Below are positions 52,849 through 62,017 of a stretch of 64,000 nt of DNA, piece after piece. The DNA lies in contig NZ_AP021901.1 in the NCBI RefSeq assembly GCF_018325905.1, positions 3,410,001 through 3,474,000 of the forward strand, given 5' to 3'. The notes beneath the pieces are model-generated. The model saw only the letters and a program-made list of their open reading frames with translations. It was not told the DNA's origin and did not search any database. The stretch's first letter is position 1. Each line of letters opens with the position of its first letter. Source of the DNA: Pseudomonas sp. St316. GTDB taxonomy: Bacteria > Pseudomonadota > Gammaproteobacteria > Pseudomonadales > Pseudomonadaceae. The translations under genes and the position numbers were made by a program.

Positions 52849-54171
52849 TCAGTCCTCGATCAACGAACGGGCGAACACATTGCTCGCCGGCTGTATCAAG
52901 TATTGCAACAGCGTTCGCGCGCCCGTATTGACCAGCACTTCGACCGGCATTCCCGGCACCAGGGTCAGGTTGCCCAGCGTCTGACGTCCTTTGTCCGTCA
53001 GCGCCACGCGTGCCAGGTAATAAGCCGTGCCGGTGTCCTTGTTGATCAGGCGGTCGGCGGAAATCTGCACCAACCGACCTTCGATGACGGGCGTGGTGCT
53101 GCTCTTGAACGCGCTGAAGCGAATGTCCGCCAGCTTGCCCAACGCGATGCGGTCGATGTCCATCGGCGACACCTGCGCCTCGATGATCAGCTCTTCGTTG
53201 GCGGGAACGATGTCCAGCAGCGCAGTGCCTGGGCTGACCACGGCGCCGAGGGTATGGACCGTCATGCCCATGACCATTCCGGACTCGGGCGCGAGGATAT
53301 CGGTACGTTGATCGCGGTCCTGCAGGGTGGCCAGTCGCTCGCGCAGTTCGTACACCTTGGTCCGTGCATCGCCCAACAGGCCGGCGACTTCGCTGGCGAA
53401 GGTCTTTTTCAACTGCAGTATCTTCAATCTCGCCTCGTCGATATGGACATGCGCTTGCGCAATCTCGGACTGGCTTTCAGCTATTTCGGTTTGCAGGCGA
53501 GAGAGGCTGCGCTCCTGCTCGCGCAGTCGCTGTTTGTCCACGTAGCCTTCGGCAAGCAGTGCCCGCAAATCGACTATTTCTTCTTGATAGGAAGCCGCCA
53601 GCGCTTGCTTGCTGGCGATGATGGCCTTGAATCCGCGAATCTGTTCTTCGATTTGTCCGATGGTCTTCTCTTGCAAGCCGATTTCGCCCAGCAACGAGGT
53701 CCGTCGGGTCTGGAAGATCCGGGCTTCACTGTCGCGGGCCTCTTGCACTCGTGGGTCCGCGGGATCCAGGGCAGGCACCGCCAGAGGCTCGGGCAATGCG
53801 TCGCGCTCAGCCTCCAACCTGGCCTGCAATTGAAGAGCGGCAATCAACTGGCTGCGCATGGCTTCCATTTCCGAACGGGCCTGGGTGTTGTCGAGCACCA
53901 GCAACACATCGCCGGTTTTCACCCGATCACCGTCATGCACGCGCAGTTCGCGCACGATGCCGCCTTCAAGGTGCTGCACTGTCTTGCGGTAGCTTTTGAC
54001 CGTAACCACGCCCGGCGCGAGTGCCGAACTGTCGAGCGGGGCTAACGCAGCCCAGCCACCGAACAGGCCAAAGGTGACCAGCAGCATGAGGTAACCGACG
54101 CGACGGACCGGTGTGTCGTCGACAAGCAACATGGCAGATGAGTGTTTACTGTTTAGCATGAAATCGCTCAT
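52849..54171 (-). CDS. aprE: Type I secretion membrane-fusion protein (HlyD family, AprE-type)
   Basis: A 440-residue adaptor with one membrane helix near residues 26-44, a lipoyl-type half motif VKSYRKTVQHLEGGIVREL, a long coiled coil (about 95-275) and the closing barrel domain with LNAGMP-like LTLVPGMPVEVLV near 410-420. It bridges the inner-membrane ABC transporter and the TolC-type channel. AGGAAG lies before ATG 54171, 7 bp after the ABC gene stop. Confidence 0.9.
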   Translation of the reverse strand: MSDFMLNSKHSSAMLLVDDTPVRRVGYLMLLVTFGLFGGWAALAPLDSSALAPGVVTVKSYRKTVQHLEGGIVRELRVHDGDRVKTGDVLLVLDNTQARSEMEAMRSQLIAALQLQARLEAERDALPEPLAVPALDPADPRVQEARDSEARIFQTRRTSLLGEIGLQEKTIGQIEEQIRGFKAIIASKQALAASYQEEIVDLRALLAEGYVDKQRLREQERSLSRLQTEIAESQSEIAQAHVHIDEARLKILQLKKTFASEVAGLLGDARTKVYELRERLATLQDRDQRTDILAPESGMVMGMTVHTLGAVVSPGTALLDIVPANEELIIEAQVSPMDIDRIALGKLADIRFSAFKSSTTPVIEGRLVQISADRLINKDTGTAYYLARVALTDKGRQTLGNLTLVPGMPVEVLVNTGARTLLQYLIQPASNVFARSLIED

Positions 54172-54178
54172 CTGCTTC

Positions 54179-55894
54179 CTAAGGTTGAATCACGGCAGCC
54201 TGGCGGGCCGCGGGTGTCGCATCGCGCAAGCGGGCCAGGACCTGGTCCCGCGGCCCGAACAGGCTCAGTTCGCCCTGATTGAGCACCAACAATTTATCCA
54301 CCTGCGCCAACACCCCGGGTCGATGGGTAATGACAAACACCGTGGCCCTGCTCTGCTTGAGCTTTTGCAGCGCCTCGGCGAGCATTTTTTCGCCGGCCTC
54401 ATCCAGGTTGGAGTTTGGTTCATCGAGCACCACCAGGCGCGGCTCACCGTACAAGGCACGCGCCAGGCCGATACGTTGCCGCTGGCCGCCGGACAATCCA
54501 CCGCCATTGGCGCCGATCAAAGTGTCGTAGCCGTCGGGCAGTTGCAGCACCAGCTCATGCACACCCGCCATGCGCGCGGCAGCGACCACGGCAGGTGCGT
54601 TTACCGGGCCGAAGCGGGAAATGTTCTGGCTGATGGTGCCCTCGAACAACTCGATGTCCTGTGGCAGATAGCCGATGTATGGGCCTAACGCCTCCCGACG
54701 CCATTGGCTGATGTCCGCGCCGTCCAGGCGCACGGTGCCGGCCAGGCTTGGCCAGACGCCCAGCAGCGCCCTGGCCAGGGTCGACTTTCCAGCGCCGCTG
54801 GGACCAATGATGCCCACGACTTCGCCCGCGGCCACCTGAAAGCCCACGCCGCGAATAATCGGCTTACGCGCGTCCGGGGCTCCGGCCGAAAGGCCTTCGA
54901 CGCGAATCGCCCCTTCGGGTGCCGGTAGCGACATGCGTTCAGGCTCGACGGCAATCTTGAGCAGCAACTCGTGCAGCCGGGCATATTGCGAGCGAGCGCC
55001 CAGGAAACCTTTCCATACGCCGATCAACTGATCGATAGGCGCCAACGCGCGCCCTAGCAAAATCGAGCCGGCAATCATCAGCCCGGACGAAATCTCGTGA
55101 TTGATCGTCAGATAGGCACCCAGGCCCAGCACCAGCGACTGAACGATCTGCCGGAATGTCCTGGACACCGACGTCATGGTTGCGGCGCGGTCACTGGCCA
55201 GGCTTTGCAGCGCGAGGATCTTGTGGGTTCGCCCACTCCAGTGCTGGCGCAGGCTGGCAAGCATGCCCATGGACTGCACCACTTCGGCATTGCGCAAGCT
55301 CTTGTTGGTGAAGGCAGTGGCGGCCATCTGTTCGCGGTTGGCAACTTGCAGCGGTGAGTGGGTAAGCTTTTCGTTGGCAAAGGCCAGCGCGCCCAGCAAC
55401 ACGGCACTCACGACCCCCATCCAGCCGTACCAGGCATGAAACATGAACATGACAGCCAGGTAGATCGGGATCCACGGCGCGTCAAAAAACGCAAACAGGC
55501 CGTTGCCGGTCAGGAACTGGCGCAAACCGCTCAGGTCGCTCAAAGGCTGGGCGGAGGCATTCATGCCGCTGGTATTGAGCGCCTGCTTGAAACTGGCGTC
55601 GAACAGACGCTGGCTCAGCAGCGTGTCCAGGCGAGTGCTTATCCGTACCATGATTCGCGAACGGACCCACTCCAAGCCACCCATTGTGATCATCAACAGC
55701 AACATGATCAGCGTCAGCATCAACAGCGTCGACAGGCTGGCGCTTCCTACCGCGCGGTCATACACCTGCAGCATGTAGAACGAAGGAACCAGCATCAGCA
55801 AGTTGACGAAAAAACTGAAAAAACCAACGGAAAGAAAACTACCTTTGCAGACGGCAAGGGCGCCTTCCAGTTCGGTCCTGGTGTGGGCTGACAT
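54179..55894 (-). CDS. aprD: Type I secretion ABC transporter (AprD/PrtD-type)
   Basis: A 571-residue permease-ATPase with a six-helix membrane domain (about 20-300) and a nucleotide-binding domain. The Walker A motif GPSGAGKS is near 360, the signature LSGGQRQR near 466 and the Walker B LVVLDEPNSNLD near 490. There is no N-terminal peptidase domain, so it fits export of unprocessed RTX proteins such as the protease at 48822. AGG lies before the ATG. It is the first gene of the secretion operon. Confidence 0.9.
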   Translation of the reverse strand: MSAHTRTELEGALAVCKGSFLSVGFFSFFVNLLMLVPSFYMLQVYDRAVGSASLSTLLMLTLIMLLLMITMGGLEWVRSRIMVRISTRLDTLLSQRLFDASFKQALNTSGMNASAQPLSDLSGLRQFLTGNGLFAFFDAPWIPIYLAVMFMFHAWYGWMGVVSAVLLGALAFANEKLTHSPLQVANREQMAATAFTNKSLRNAEVVQSMGMLASLRQHWSGRTHKILALQSLASDRAATMTSVSRTFRQIVQSLVLGLGAYLTINHEISSGLMIAGSILLGRALAPIDQLIGVWKGFLGARSQYARLHELLLKIAVEPERMSLPAPEGAIRVEGLSAGAPDARKPIIRGVGFQVAAGEVVGIIGPSGAGKSTLARALLGVWPSLAGTVRLDGADISQWRREALGPYIGYLPQDIELFEGTISQNISRFGPVNAPAVVAAARMAGVHELVLQLPDGYDTLIGANGGGLSGGQRQRIGLARALYGEPRLVVLDEPNSNLDEAGEKMLAEALQKLKQSRATVFVITHRPGVLAQVDKLLVLNQGELSLFGPRDQVLARLRDATPAARQAAVIQP

Positions 55895-56109
55895 GACTCA
55901 TTACCTGAGGTCCGATTCTGATCAAACCTGAAAAATCACAAGGGCACAGGTGCGTGAGCGCCTGGAATATCGTTCGGCGGGACACCACTGGAGCGCCCGC
56001 ACAATTGGATCTACCGCGCTGTATCGGCACGTTTGGGCGGTTCTTAAGGGAAATTGGCGTAACGGATTATGGGCCGCGCGATGACGTCGGGGATTGGGGG
56101 ATGGACCGA

Positions 56110-56211
56110 CGTCATCACGAGCAGGCTCGCTCCCACCGTTTTATTGTGTCGCGTTCAGATGCTGTGAACACCCGAAAACCCGTGTGGGAGCGAGCTTGCT
56201 CGCGATAGCGG
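56110..56211. repeat. Inverted REP pair (REPIN-like)
   Basis: The element at 56110-56136 reads GTGGGAGCGAGCCTGCTCGT on the minus strand, and 56184-56211 reads GTGGGAGCGAGCTTGCTCGC on the plus strand. They face each other across about 47 bp, as in REP doublets of Pseudomonas that are mobilised by RAYT proteins. The rest of the 388-bp gap (55895-56282) shows no gene. Confidence 0.8.
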
Positions 56212-56282
56212 AGGGTCAGTTTGTGGTGATGTTGGATGCTACCGCAGCCAAGGATATACATGCCGCCCCCAACTACCCACAC

Positions 56283-57569
56283 TCACGCCTCCCAACGGCG
56301 CAACAGCACGCTGGCATTGACCCCGCCAAATCCGAATCCATTGGAGAGCGCGTAGGTGATCGGCATCTTCCTGGCATTCAGGCCGACCAGGTCGAGTCCG
56401 GCAGCGGCCTCGTCGGGATGAACCAGGTTCAGGGTAGGCGGAACGATCTGGTCACGAAGCGCCAGCACCGTAAAAATGGCTTCAATACCGCCAGCCGCCC
56501 CTAGAAGATGCCCGGTGGCCGACTTGGTGGAAGTGATCGCCACATCGCAATCGCGCCCGAACAGCGAACGGATCGCGGCCAGTTCGCCATTGTCGCCAAC
56601 CTGGGTGGACGTCGCATGGGCGTTGATATGTTGCACGTCCGAGGGGCTGACAGAGGCCTGGCGCAGCGCCTGTTCCATCGCACGCCGTGCACCGTTGCCG
56701 TCTTCCGGGCCTGCCGTCAGGTGGTAGGCATCGGCACTGGTGCCATAACCCACCAGTTCCGCCAGGGGCTTGGCGCCACGCGCGAGGGCGTGCTCCAGGG
56801 ACTCGATCACCAGTAATCCGGCGCCCTCGGCCATGACAAAGCCGTCGCGATCACGGTCAAAGGGTCGCGATGCCTCTTGCGGCCGCTCGGCAAAGCCGGT
56901 GGACAGTGCGCGGGCGGCGGCAAAGCAACCCAGGGTCACGCGATCTATCGCCGCTTCCGTGCCGCCGCATATCGCGATATCCGCTTCGCCGCTTCGGATG
57001 AGCCTGGCCGCGTCGCCAATGGCCTGAACCCCCGCCGCACAAGCGGTTACCGGTGCGCCCAGAGGTCCTTTGAAACCGTGCCGGATGGAGACGTGCCCGG
57101 CGGCCATGTTGGCCAGAAAGGCAGGTGCCGTGAACGGCGACAATCGGCGCGGACCACGCGCATCGGTGGTGCGTACGGCACCGGCAATCGCGCCAAAGCC
57201 ACCTACGCCCGAAGCGATGATGGTTGCCGTGCGCTCCTGGTCGTTGGCATCGGTCGGTTGCCAGCCAGCCTGTTGCAACGCTTCTTCGGCCGCCACCAGC
57301 GCGAACTCGATGAAGCGATCCATCTTCTTGCGATCCTTGGCCGGGATGATGCGTTCGGGGTCGTAACCGGCAATGGCGTCCTCCTCCAACGAAGGTACCT
57401 GGCCGCCCACGGCCACGCCGGTCCCTTCGGTGATATCGTCAGACAGGGTGCGAATGCCCGAGCGCCCGGCCAACAACCGCTGCCAGACTTCTTCAACGCC
57501 ACAGCCCAACGGGCCGACAATGCCGACGCCGGTGACGACGATGCGTTTTTGACCTTGGGAAGTCATCAT
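56283..57569 (-). CDS. Beta-ketoacyl-ACP synthase (FabF/KAS II-like)
   Basis: A 428-residue condensing enzyme. The catalytic Cys is in APVTACAAGVQAIGDAA, His in INAHATSTQVGD and the second His in KSATGHLLGAAGG, so it should be active. It extends fatty-acyl chains with malonyl-ACP. It is close in length to FabF (about 412). GAGG precedes the two adjacent ATGs. It lies 52 bp after the RND pump on the same strand, an unusual place for a fatty-acid synthesis gene, and has no acyl-carrier-protein gene beside it. Confidence 0.85.
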   Translation of the reverse strand: MMTSQGQKRIVVTGVGIVGPLGCGVEEVWQRLLAGRSGIRTLSDDITEGTGVAVGGQVPSLEEDAIAGYDPERIIPAKDRKKMDRFIEFALVAAEEALQQAGWQPTDANDQERTATIIASGVGGFGAIAGAVRTTDARGPRRLSPFTAPAFLANMAAGHVSIRHGFKGPLGAPVTACAAGVQAIGDAARLIRSGEADIAICGGTEAAIDRVTLGCFAAARALSTGFAERPQEASRPFDRDRDGFVMAEGAGLLVIESLEHALARGAKPLAELVGYGTSADAYHLTAGPEDGNGARRAMEQALRQASVSPSDVQHINAHATSTQVGDNGELAAIRSLFGRDCDVAITSTKSATGHLLGAAGGIEAIFTVLALRDQIVPPTLNLVHPDEAAAGLDLVGLNARKMPITYALSNGFGFGGVNASVLLRRWEA

Positions 57570-57621
57570 TGGAACCTCTTCATATCAGTCAATGTTCACT
57601 AAAAAGCACAAGTGCGCGGGC

Positions 57622-60600
57622 TTAAACCTGCGGTGCTGTCTGAGCGTGCGCTGAAGGGGCAGGACGGATCCTGAACCAGATGGAATACATCGCCGGCAGG
57701 AACACCAGCGTCATGATCGTGCCGACGAACGTGCCGCCGATCAGTGTGTAGGCAAGCGTCCCCCAGAACACCGAATGCGTCAGAGGGATGAAAGCCAAGA
57801 TCGCTGCCAGCGCCGTCAGCAGTACCGGGCGGGCCCGTTGCACCGTGGCTTCGATGACCGCGTGAAACGGCTCCAGCCCTTCCTGTTTGTTGTGCTGGAT
57901 CTGCCCGATCAGGATCAGTGTGTTACGCATCAAGATGCCCGAGAGTGCGATCAGGCCGACCAAGGCGTTGATCCCGAACGGCTGCTGGAAGATCAGCAGG
58001 GTCGGCACCACGCCAATCAGGCCCAACGGTGCGGTGAAGAACACCATGATCATGGCCGAGATCGAACGCACCTGCACGATGATGATCAGCAGCGTCAAGG
58101 CCACCATGATCGGCACCAGCGGCACGATTGCCTTGCCGGCCTTGCCCGACTCCTCGATGGCGCCCGCCTGCTCGATCCGGTAGCCGCTCGGCAGGGTGTC
58201 GATGACCGGCTGCAGCGCCTTTATGATCGCGTTCGAGACGTCTGGAGGCTGCAAGCCTTCGGCAATGTCGCCGCGTACGGTAATGGCCGGGGTGCGATCA
58301 CGACGACGAAGAATAGGATCTTCCATGCGCACATCGACTTCACCCACCTGGGACAGCGGAATGCGCTGGCCCGTCGCGCCTACCAGGGTAAACCCTTCGA
58401 TCCTGGCCGGATCGAGGCGAATGTCACCGGCCGCACGACCGACTACCTGCACCGAACGGATGTCCTCGCGAACCGCCGTGATTGGCACCCCCGTGAGCAG
58501 GAACTGTAATTGCTGCGCGACGGCATTTGACGTCAGGCCTACCGCCTGCAAACGATCCTGGTCCAGGGTGAAATGCAACGTAGGCGTCAGTGGCCCCCAG
58601 TCGGTATTGACCGTCCGCATCAGCGGGCTCGCCTGCATGACACTCTGGACCTGGCCCGCGATCTCACGCAATTTCGAGGGATCAGGGCCCATCACCCGGT
58701 AGGCAACCGGAAATGGCGAATAGGGACCGAACACCAGCTGCGTCACCCGGATCCGCGCCTCTGGGACAAGCCCGTCGGCAGCCGCCTCACGGAGATGGAA
58801 CTTGAGGGTCTCGCGCGTTTCCTGGCTGTCGGTCAATACCACGATCTTGGCGAACGACGGATCGGGCAGTTCCGGTGCCATCGCCAAATAGAAGCGTGGC
58901 GCGCCTTGGCCGAGGTAGGCCGTGACGATTTTTGCTTCATCCTGTTTTTGCAACCAGGCCTCGACCTTGGCAGTGGCGGCGCTGGTCTGCTCGATCGAGG
59001 TTCCATAGGGCATCTGCACCTCGACCATCACCTCGGGACGGTCGGAGGTCGGGAAGAACTGTTTCTTGACCAGCCCCATGCCGAGGATCGCCACGACAAA
59101 TGTCGTGATCACGGTGCCGGCCACCCACCATTTGCGTGTGATGACGCGGGTCAGGACCTGGCGGAAACGATTGTAGTGGCGGGTGTTGTAGATGGCTGCG
59201 TGACCGCCCTCGACCTGCTTGATGTCCGGCAACAGCTTCACCCCCAGGTAAGGGGTGAAGGCCACCGCCACCACCCAGGAAGCGATCAGGGCAATGCCGA
59301 CGATCCAGAACATGTTGCTGGTGTACTCACCGGCGGTCGACTGGGCGAAGCCGTTAGGCATGAATCCGATGGCCGTCACCAGCGTGCCGGACAGCATCGG
59401 TGCGGCCGTATGGCTCCAGGCATACGCGGAGGCTTTGATCCGGTCATAGCCCTCCTCCATCTTCACCACCATCATCTCGATAGCGATGATGGCGTCATCC
59501 ACCAACAGCCCGAGCGCCAGGATCAGCGAACCCAGGGTGATCCGGTCGAAGTTCTTTCCGGTGGCCGCCATCACCACAAACACTATCGCCAGTGTCAACG
59601 GTACGGCGGCTGCAACCACCACGCCTACACGCCAGCCCATGCTGAGAAAGCAAACGAGCATTACAACCAGCAGCGCGACAAAAAACTTGACCATGAACTC
59701 ACCGACGGCCGAGTCAATGTTCACGGCTTGATCGGTGACCTTGGTCAACGTCATGCCCAGTGGCATGCCTTCATTGATCCTGGCCGTCTCCGCGTCCAGG
59801 GCCTTGCCCAGGTCCAGGCCGTTCCAACCCTCGCGCATCACGACGCCCAGCAACAGCGCTTCTTCGCCATTATTGCGCACCAGGAAGGTGGCCGGATCTT
59901 CATAACCCCGCTCAACGGTCGCAACGTCCGAGAGCTTGAGTGTGCGACCTTGAATCGCCAGGGGCGTGTCACGAATTTTTGCCAATTTATCGAAGGCGCC
60001 GTCTACCCGGAGGAAGACCTGCGGCCCGTTGGTTTCGACGGAGCCGGCGGGCGTGAGTACATTCTGGCTGTTCAGCGCGGCGAAGATATCCTGGGGCGAG
60101 ACGCCCAAGGTGGCCAGCCGGTCATGGGAGAAGGACACGAAAATGCGTTCGGCCTGCTCGCCGATGATGTTGACCTTTTTCACACCCGCCACGTGCAACA
60201 GGCGCTGGCGCAGCGCTTCAGCATCGCGCACCAGCAGCCGCTGTGGCTCGCCTTTGGCTTTCAGGGCGAACAGCGCGAACGTCACATCGGAAAACTCATC
60301 ATTGACCATCGGCCCGATAACGCCCGCCGGCAACTTGAGTGCTTCGTCCTGGAGCTTTTTGCGCGCCTGATAGAACTCTTCCTGCACTTGCGAAGGAGGC
60401 GTGCGATCGACCAGCGACACCATGGTGAAAGCCAGGCCCGGACGGGTGTAGGTTTCCGTGCGGTCGTACCACTTCAGTTCTTGCAGGCGCTTTTCAAGCG
60501 GCTCGGCAACCTGGTCCTGCATCTCTTGGGCGGTCGCACCCGGCCATGCCGTGATGACGGTCAACTGCTTGACCGTAAATGGCGGGTCCTCGGCACGCCC

Positions 60601-60702
60601 CAACTGGAAGAACGCCAAGGTGCCCGCGACGGCAATCAGCAAGATCAGGAACACGGTAATGGAGCGCTCGCGAACGGCGAGTGCCGACAGGTTGAGGCTC
60701 AT
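57622..60702 (-). CDS. RND-family efflux pump permease (TriC/MexK-type)
   Basis: A 1026-residue inner-membrane pump with twelve helices and two large periplasmic loops. Opening residues LSALAVRERSITVFLILLIA and QLGRAEDPPFTVKQLTV, and the proton-relay helix LILALGLLVDDAIIAIEMMV near 398-417 with paired Asp, are typical of RND drug pumps. It starts by ATGA overlap with the adaptor gene. It works with the adaptor upstream and the divergent OprM-like channel to expel toxic or hydrophobic compounds; its spectrum cannot be predicted. Confidence 0.9.
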   Translation of the reverse strand: MSLNLSALAVRERSITVFLILLIAVAGTLAFFQLGRAEDPPFTVKQLTVITAWPGATAQEMQDQVAEPLEKRLQELKWYDRTETYTRPGLAFTMVSLVDRTPPSQVQEEFYQARKKLQDEALKLPAGVIGPMVNDEFSDVTFALFALKAKGEPQRLLVRDAEALRQRLLHVAGVKKVNIIGEQAERIFVSFSHDRLATLGVSPQDIFAALNSQNVLTPAGSVETNGPQVFLRVDGAFDKLAKIRDTPLAIQGRTLKLSDVATVERGYEDPATFLVRNNGEEALLLGVVMREGWNGLDLGKALDAETARINEGMPLGMTLTKVTDQAVNIDSAVGEFMVKFFVALLVVMLVCFLSMGWRVGVVVAAAVPLTLAIVFVVMAATGKNFDRITLGSLILALGLLVDDAIIAIEMMVVKMEEGYDRIKASAYAWSHTAAPMLSGTLVTAIGFMPNGFAQSTAGEYTSNMFWIVGIALIASWVVAVAFTPYLGVKLLPDIKQVEGGHAAIYNTRHYNRFRQVLTRVITRKWWVAGTVITTFVVAILGMGLVKKQFFPTSDRPEVMVEVQMPYGTSIEQTSAATAKVEAWLQKQDEAKIVTAYLGQGAPRFYLAMAPELPDPSFAKIVVLTDSQETRETLKFHLREAAADGLVPEARIRVTQLVFGPYSPFPVAYRVMGPDPSKLREIAGQVQSVMQASPLMRTVNTDWGPLTPTLHFTLDQDRLQAVGLTSNAVAQQLQFLLTGVPITAVREDIRSVQVVGRAAGDIRLDPARIEGFTLVGATGQRIPLSQVGEVDVRMEDPILRRRDRTPAITVRGDIAEGLQPPDVSNAIIKALQPVIDTLPSGYRIEQAGAIEESGKAGKAIVPLVPIMVALTLLIIIVQVRSISAMIMVFFTAPLGLIGVVPTLLIFQQPFGINALVGLIALSGILMRNTLILIGQIQHNKQEGLEPFHAVIEATVQRARPVLLTALAAILAFIPLTHSVFWGTLAYTLIGGTFVGTIMTLVFLPAMYSIWFRIRPAPSAHAQTAPQV

Positions 60703-61808
60703 GGACGGCCCCCGGCAACCTGCACGTCACCCGGTTGAGCCAGCCGCACTTGCTCGCCTTCACGCAGCAGATGGGCGCCGAGTCCGACAATACGCTCGCC
60801 CACATTGAGCTTGCCAGCGACTCGCGCGGCGTCGTCGCTCAGACCCAGGATCTGCACAGGGCGCCAGGTGACTTTCGCCGGCTCCCCGCTTATGACCCAT
60901 ACGCCGGTGCCGGTGCCCGGGTCAAAAACGGCAGCAATCGGCACTTGCAGTGCCTGCTGTTGCGCGGTGCCTTCGGCGATGCGAAGCGTGACAGTCGAAC
61001 CCAGCGGCGCATTGGCCAGGGCTCCCTCCAGCACGTAGCGCGCCTCAAAAGTGCGGGTCACGCGGTCAGCCGAATCCGAGAGCAGCCTCAGCTTCGCGGT
61101 GACCGCCCCCGTGGTGACGCCATAAAGCGTCGCCTGTGCGGTTGTGCCTGTGGCAGGCCGCAAGGTCTCGGGCAATTGCACAACGGCTTCGCGCTGCCCT
61201 GCCCGCGCCAGTCGAACCACGGTTTGCCCGGGGCTGACGACTTGCCCAGGCTCGGCGAGCGTGTCCATCACTACGCCGTCGGCATCGGCGAGCAACACGG
61301 CATAACCCGATGCGTTTTGGGCGACGTCAGCCTGGGCTTGCGCGGCGCTGAGTTGTGCCTTGGCGGTGTCGGCAGCGGCTTTTATCTGGTCGTAGCCTGA
61401 TGCCGAAATAGCACCTGCGGCGACCAGGTCGCGATAGCGCGCCTCATCGTCGGCGGTCTGCTTGGCCCGGGCCCGAGCGGCAGCGACTGCCTCTTGTTGG
61501 GCTCGCGCCTGCAACCCCAGGTCGACGGGATCCAGGCGCATCAACGGCTGCCCCCGTTTGACGGCCTGCCCACTATCGACCAACCGCTCAAGCACCTTGC
61601 CCGCTACCCGAAAACCCAGGTCACTCTGGACCCGAGCCGCCACGACACCGGTAAACGATCGTGAGAGATCAGACGAACCCTGGACTTCAGAGACCCGCAC
61701 CAAGGGTGCAAGCGTACGTGGATCTTTAGCGGTGGATGAGTCGCCACACGCCGTCAGGACGAGAGGCAACAAGCAAGCGGCAAAGGTGACAGGTCGAAGC
61801 CGGAGCAT
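60699..61808 (-). CDS. RND efflux periplasmic adaptor lipoprotein
   Basis: A 369-residue membrane-fusion protein made as a lipoprotein; the lipobox LTAC is near residues 18-21. It has the lipoyl-type segment GFRVAGKVLERLVDSGQAVK near 65-84, a coiled-coil hairpin (about 95-170), and DGVVMDTLAEPGQVVSPGQT as the second lipoyl half. ATG 61808 follows AAAAGGGAAC; the longer frame from 61871 would remove the lipobox. The pump gene overlaps its stop by 4 bp. Confidence 0.85.
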   Translation of the reverse strand: MLRLRPVTFAACLLPLVLTACGDSSTAKDPRTLAPLVRVSEVQGSSDLSRSFTGVVAARVQSDLGFRVAGKVLERLVDSGQAVKRGQPLMRLDPVDLGLQARAQQEAVAAARARAKQTADDEARYRDLVAAGAISASGYDQIKAAADTAKAQLSAAQAQADVAQNASGYAVLLADADGVVMDTLAEPGQVVSPGQTVVRLARAGQREAVVQLPETLRPATGTTAQATLYGVTTGAVTAKLRLLSDSADRVTRTFEARYVLEGALANAPLGSTVTLRIAEGTAQQQALQVPIAAVFDPGTGTGVWVISGEPAKVTWRPVQILGLSDDAARVAGKLNVGERIVGLGAHLLREGEQVRLAQPGDVQVAGGRP

Positions 61809-61842
61809 AGGTTCCCTTTTGGGCAGATAGGACAAGAGCCTC

Positions 61843-61992
61843 ATTCTCAATCTAGTGACCATTACTGTCAATGGTCACAATTCATCCCGTAGCACTTGTT
61901 GCAGCAATAATTGCTAGCTAACAGGTAATCACCCAGCTGAACCCTATAGGTGTCCATTGACAGGTTGTGACCACAATATAATATGGTCACAA
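61843..61992. promoter_or_regulatory. Divergent promoter with two GTGACCA-N10-TGGTCAC operators
   Basis: Site one spans 61855-61878 and site two 61966-61991 (a larger palindrome beginning TTGTGACCA); both have 7-bp core arms and a 10-bp centre. On the minus strand TTGACA (61871-61866), 17 bp, GAGAAT (61848-61843) is a near-ideal promoter for the pump operon, and its -35 box lies inside site one. For the OprM-like gene, TTGACA is at 61957-61962 and TATAAT at 61977-61982 (14-bp spacing, or TAATAT at 61979 with 16), overlapping site two. A TetR-type repressor is likely, but none is encoded nearby in the window. Confidence 0.75.
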
Positions 61993-62017
61993 ACCAACCA
62001 TGGCTCCAGGAGTCTCA

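Noticed and set aside
58573..60738. A 721-residue ORF antisense to the RND pump
   Set aside because: High G+C antisense shadow with His/Arg-rich translation; the minus-strand pump has clear family motifs throughout.
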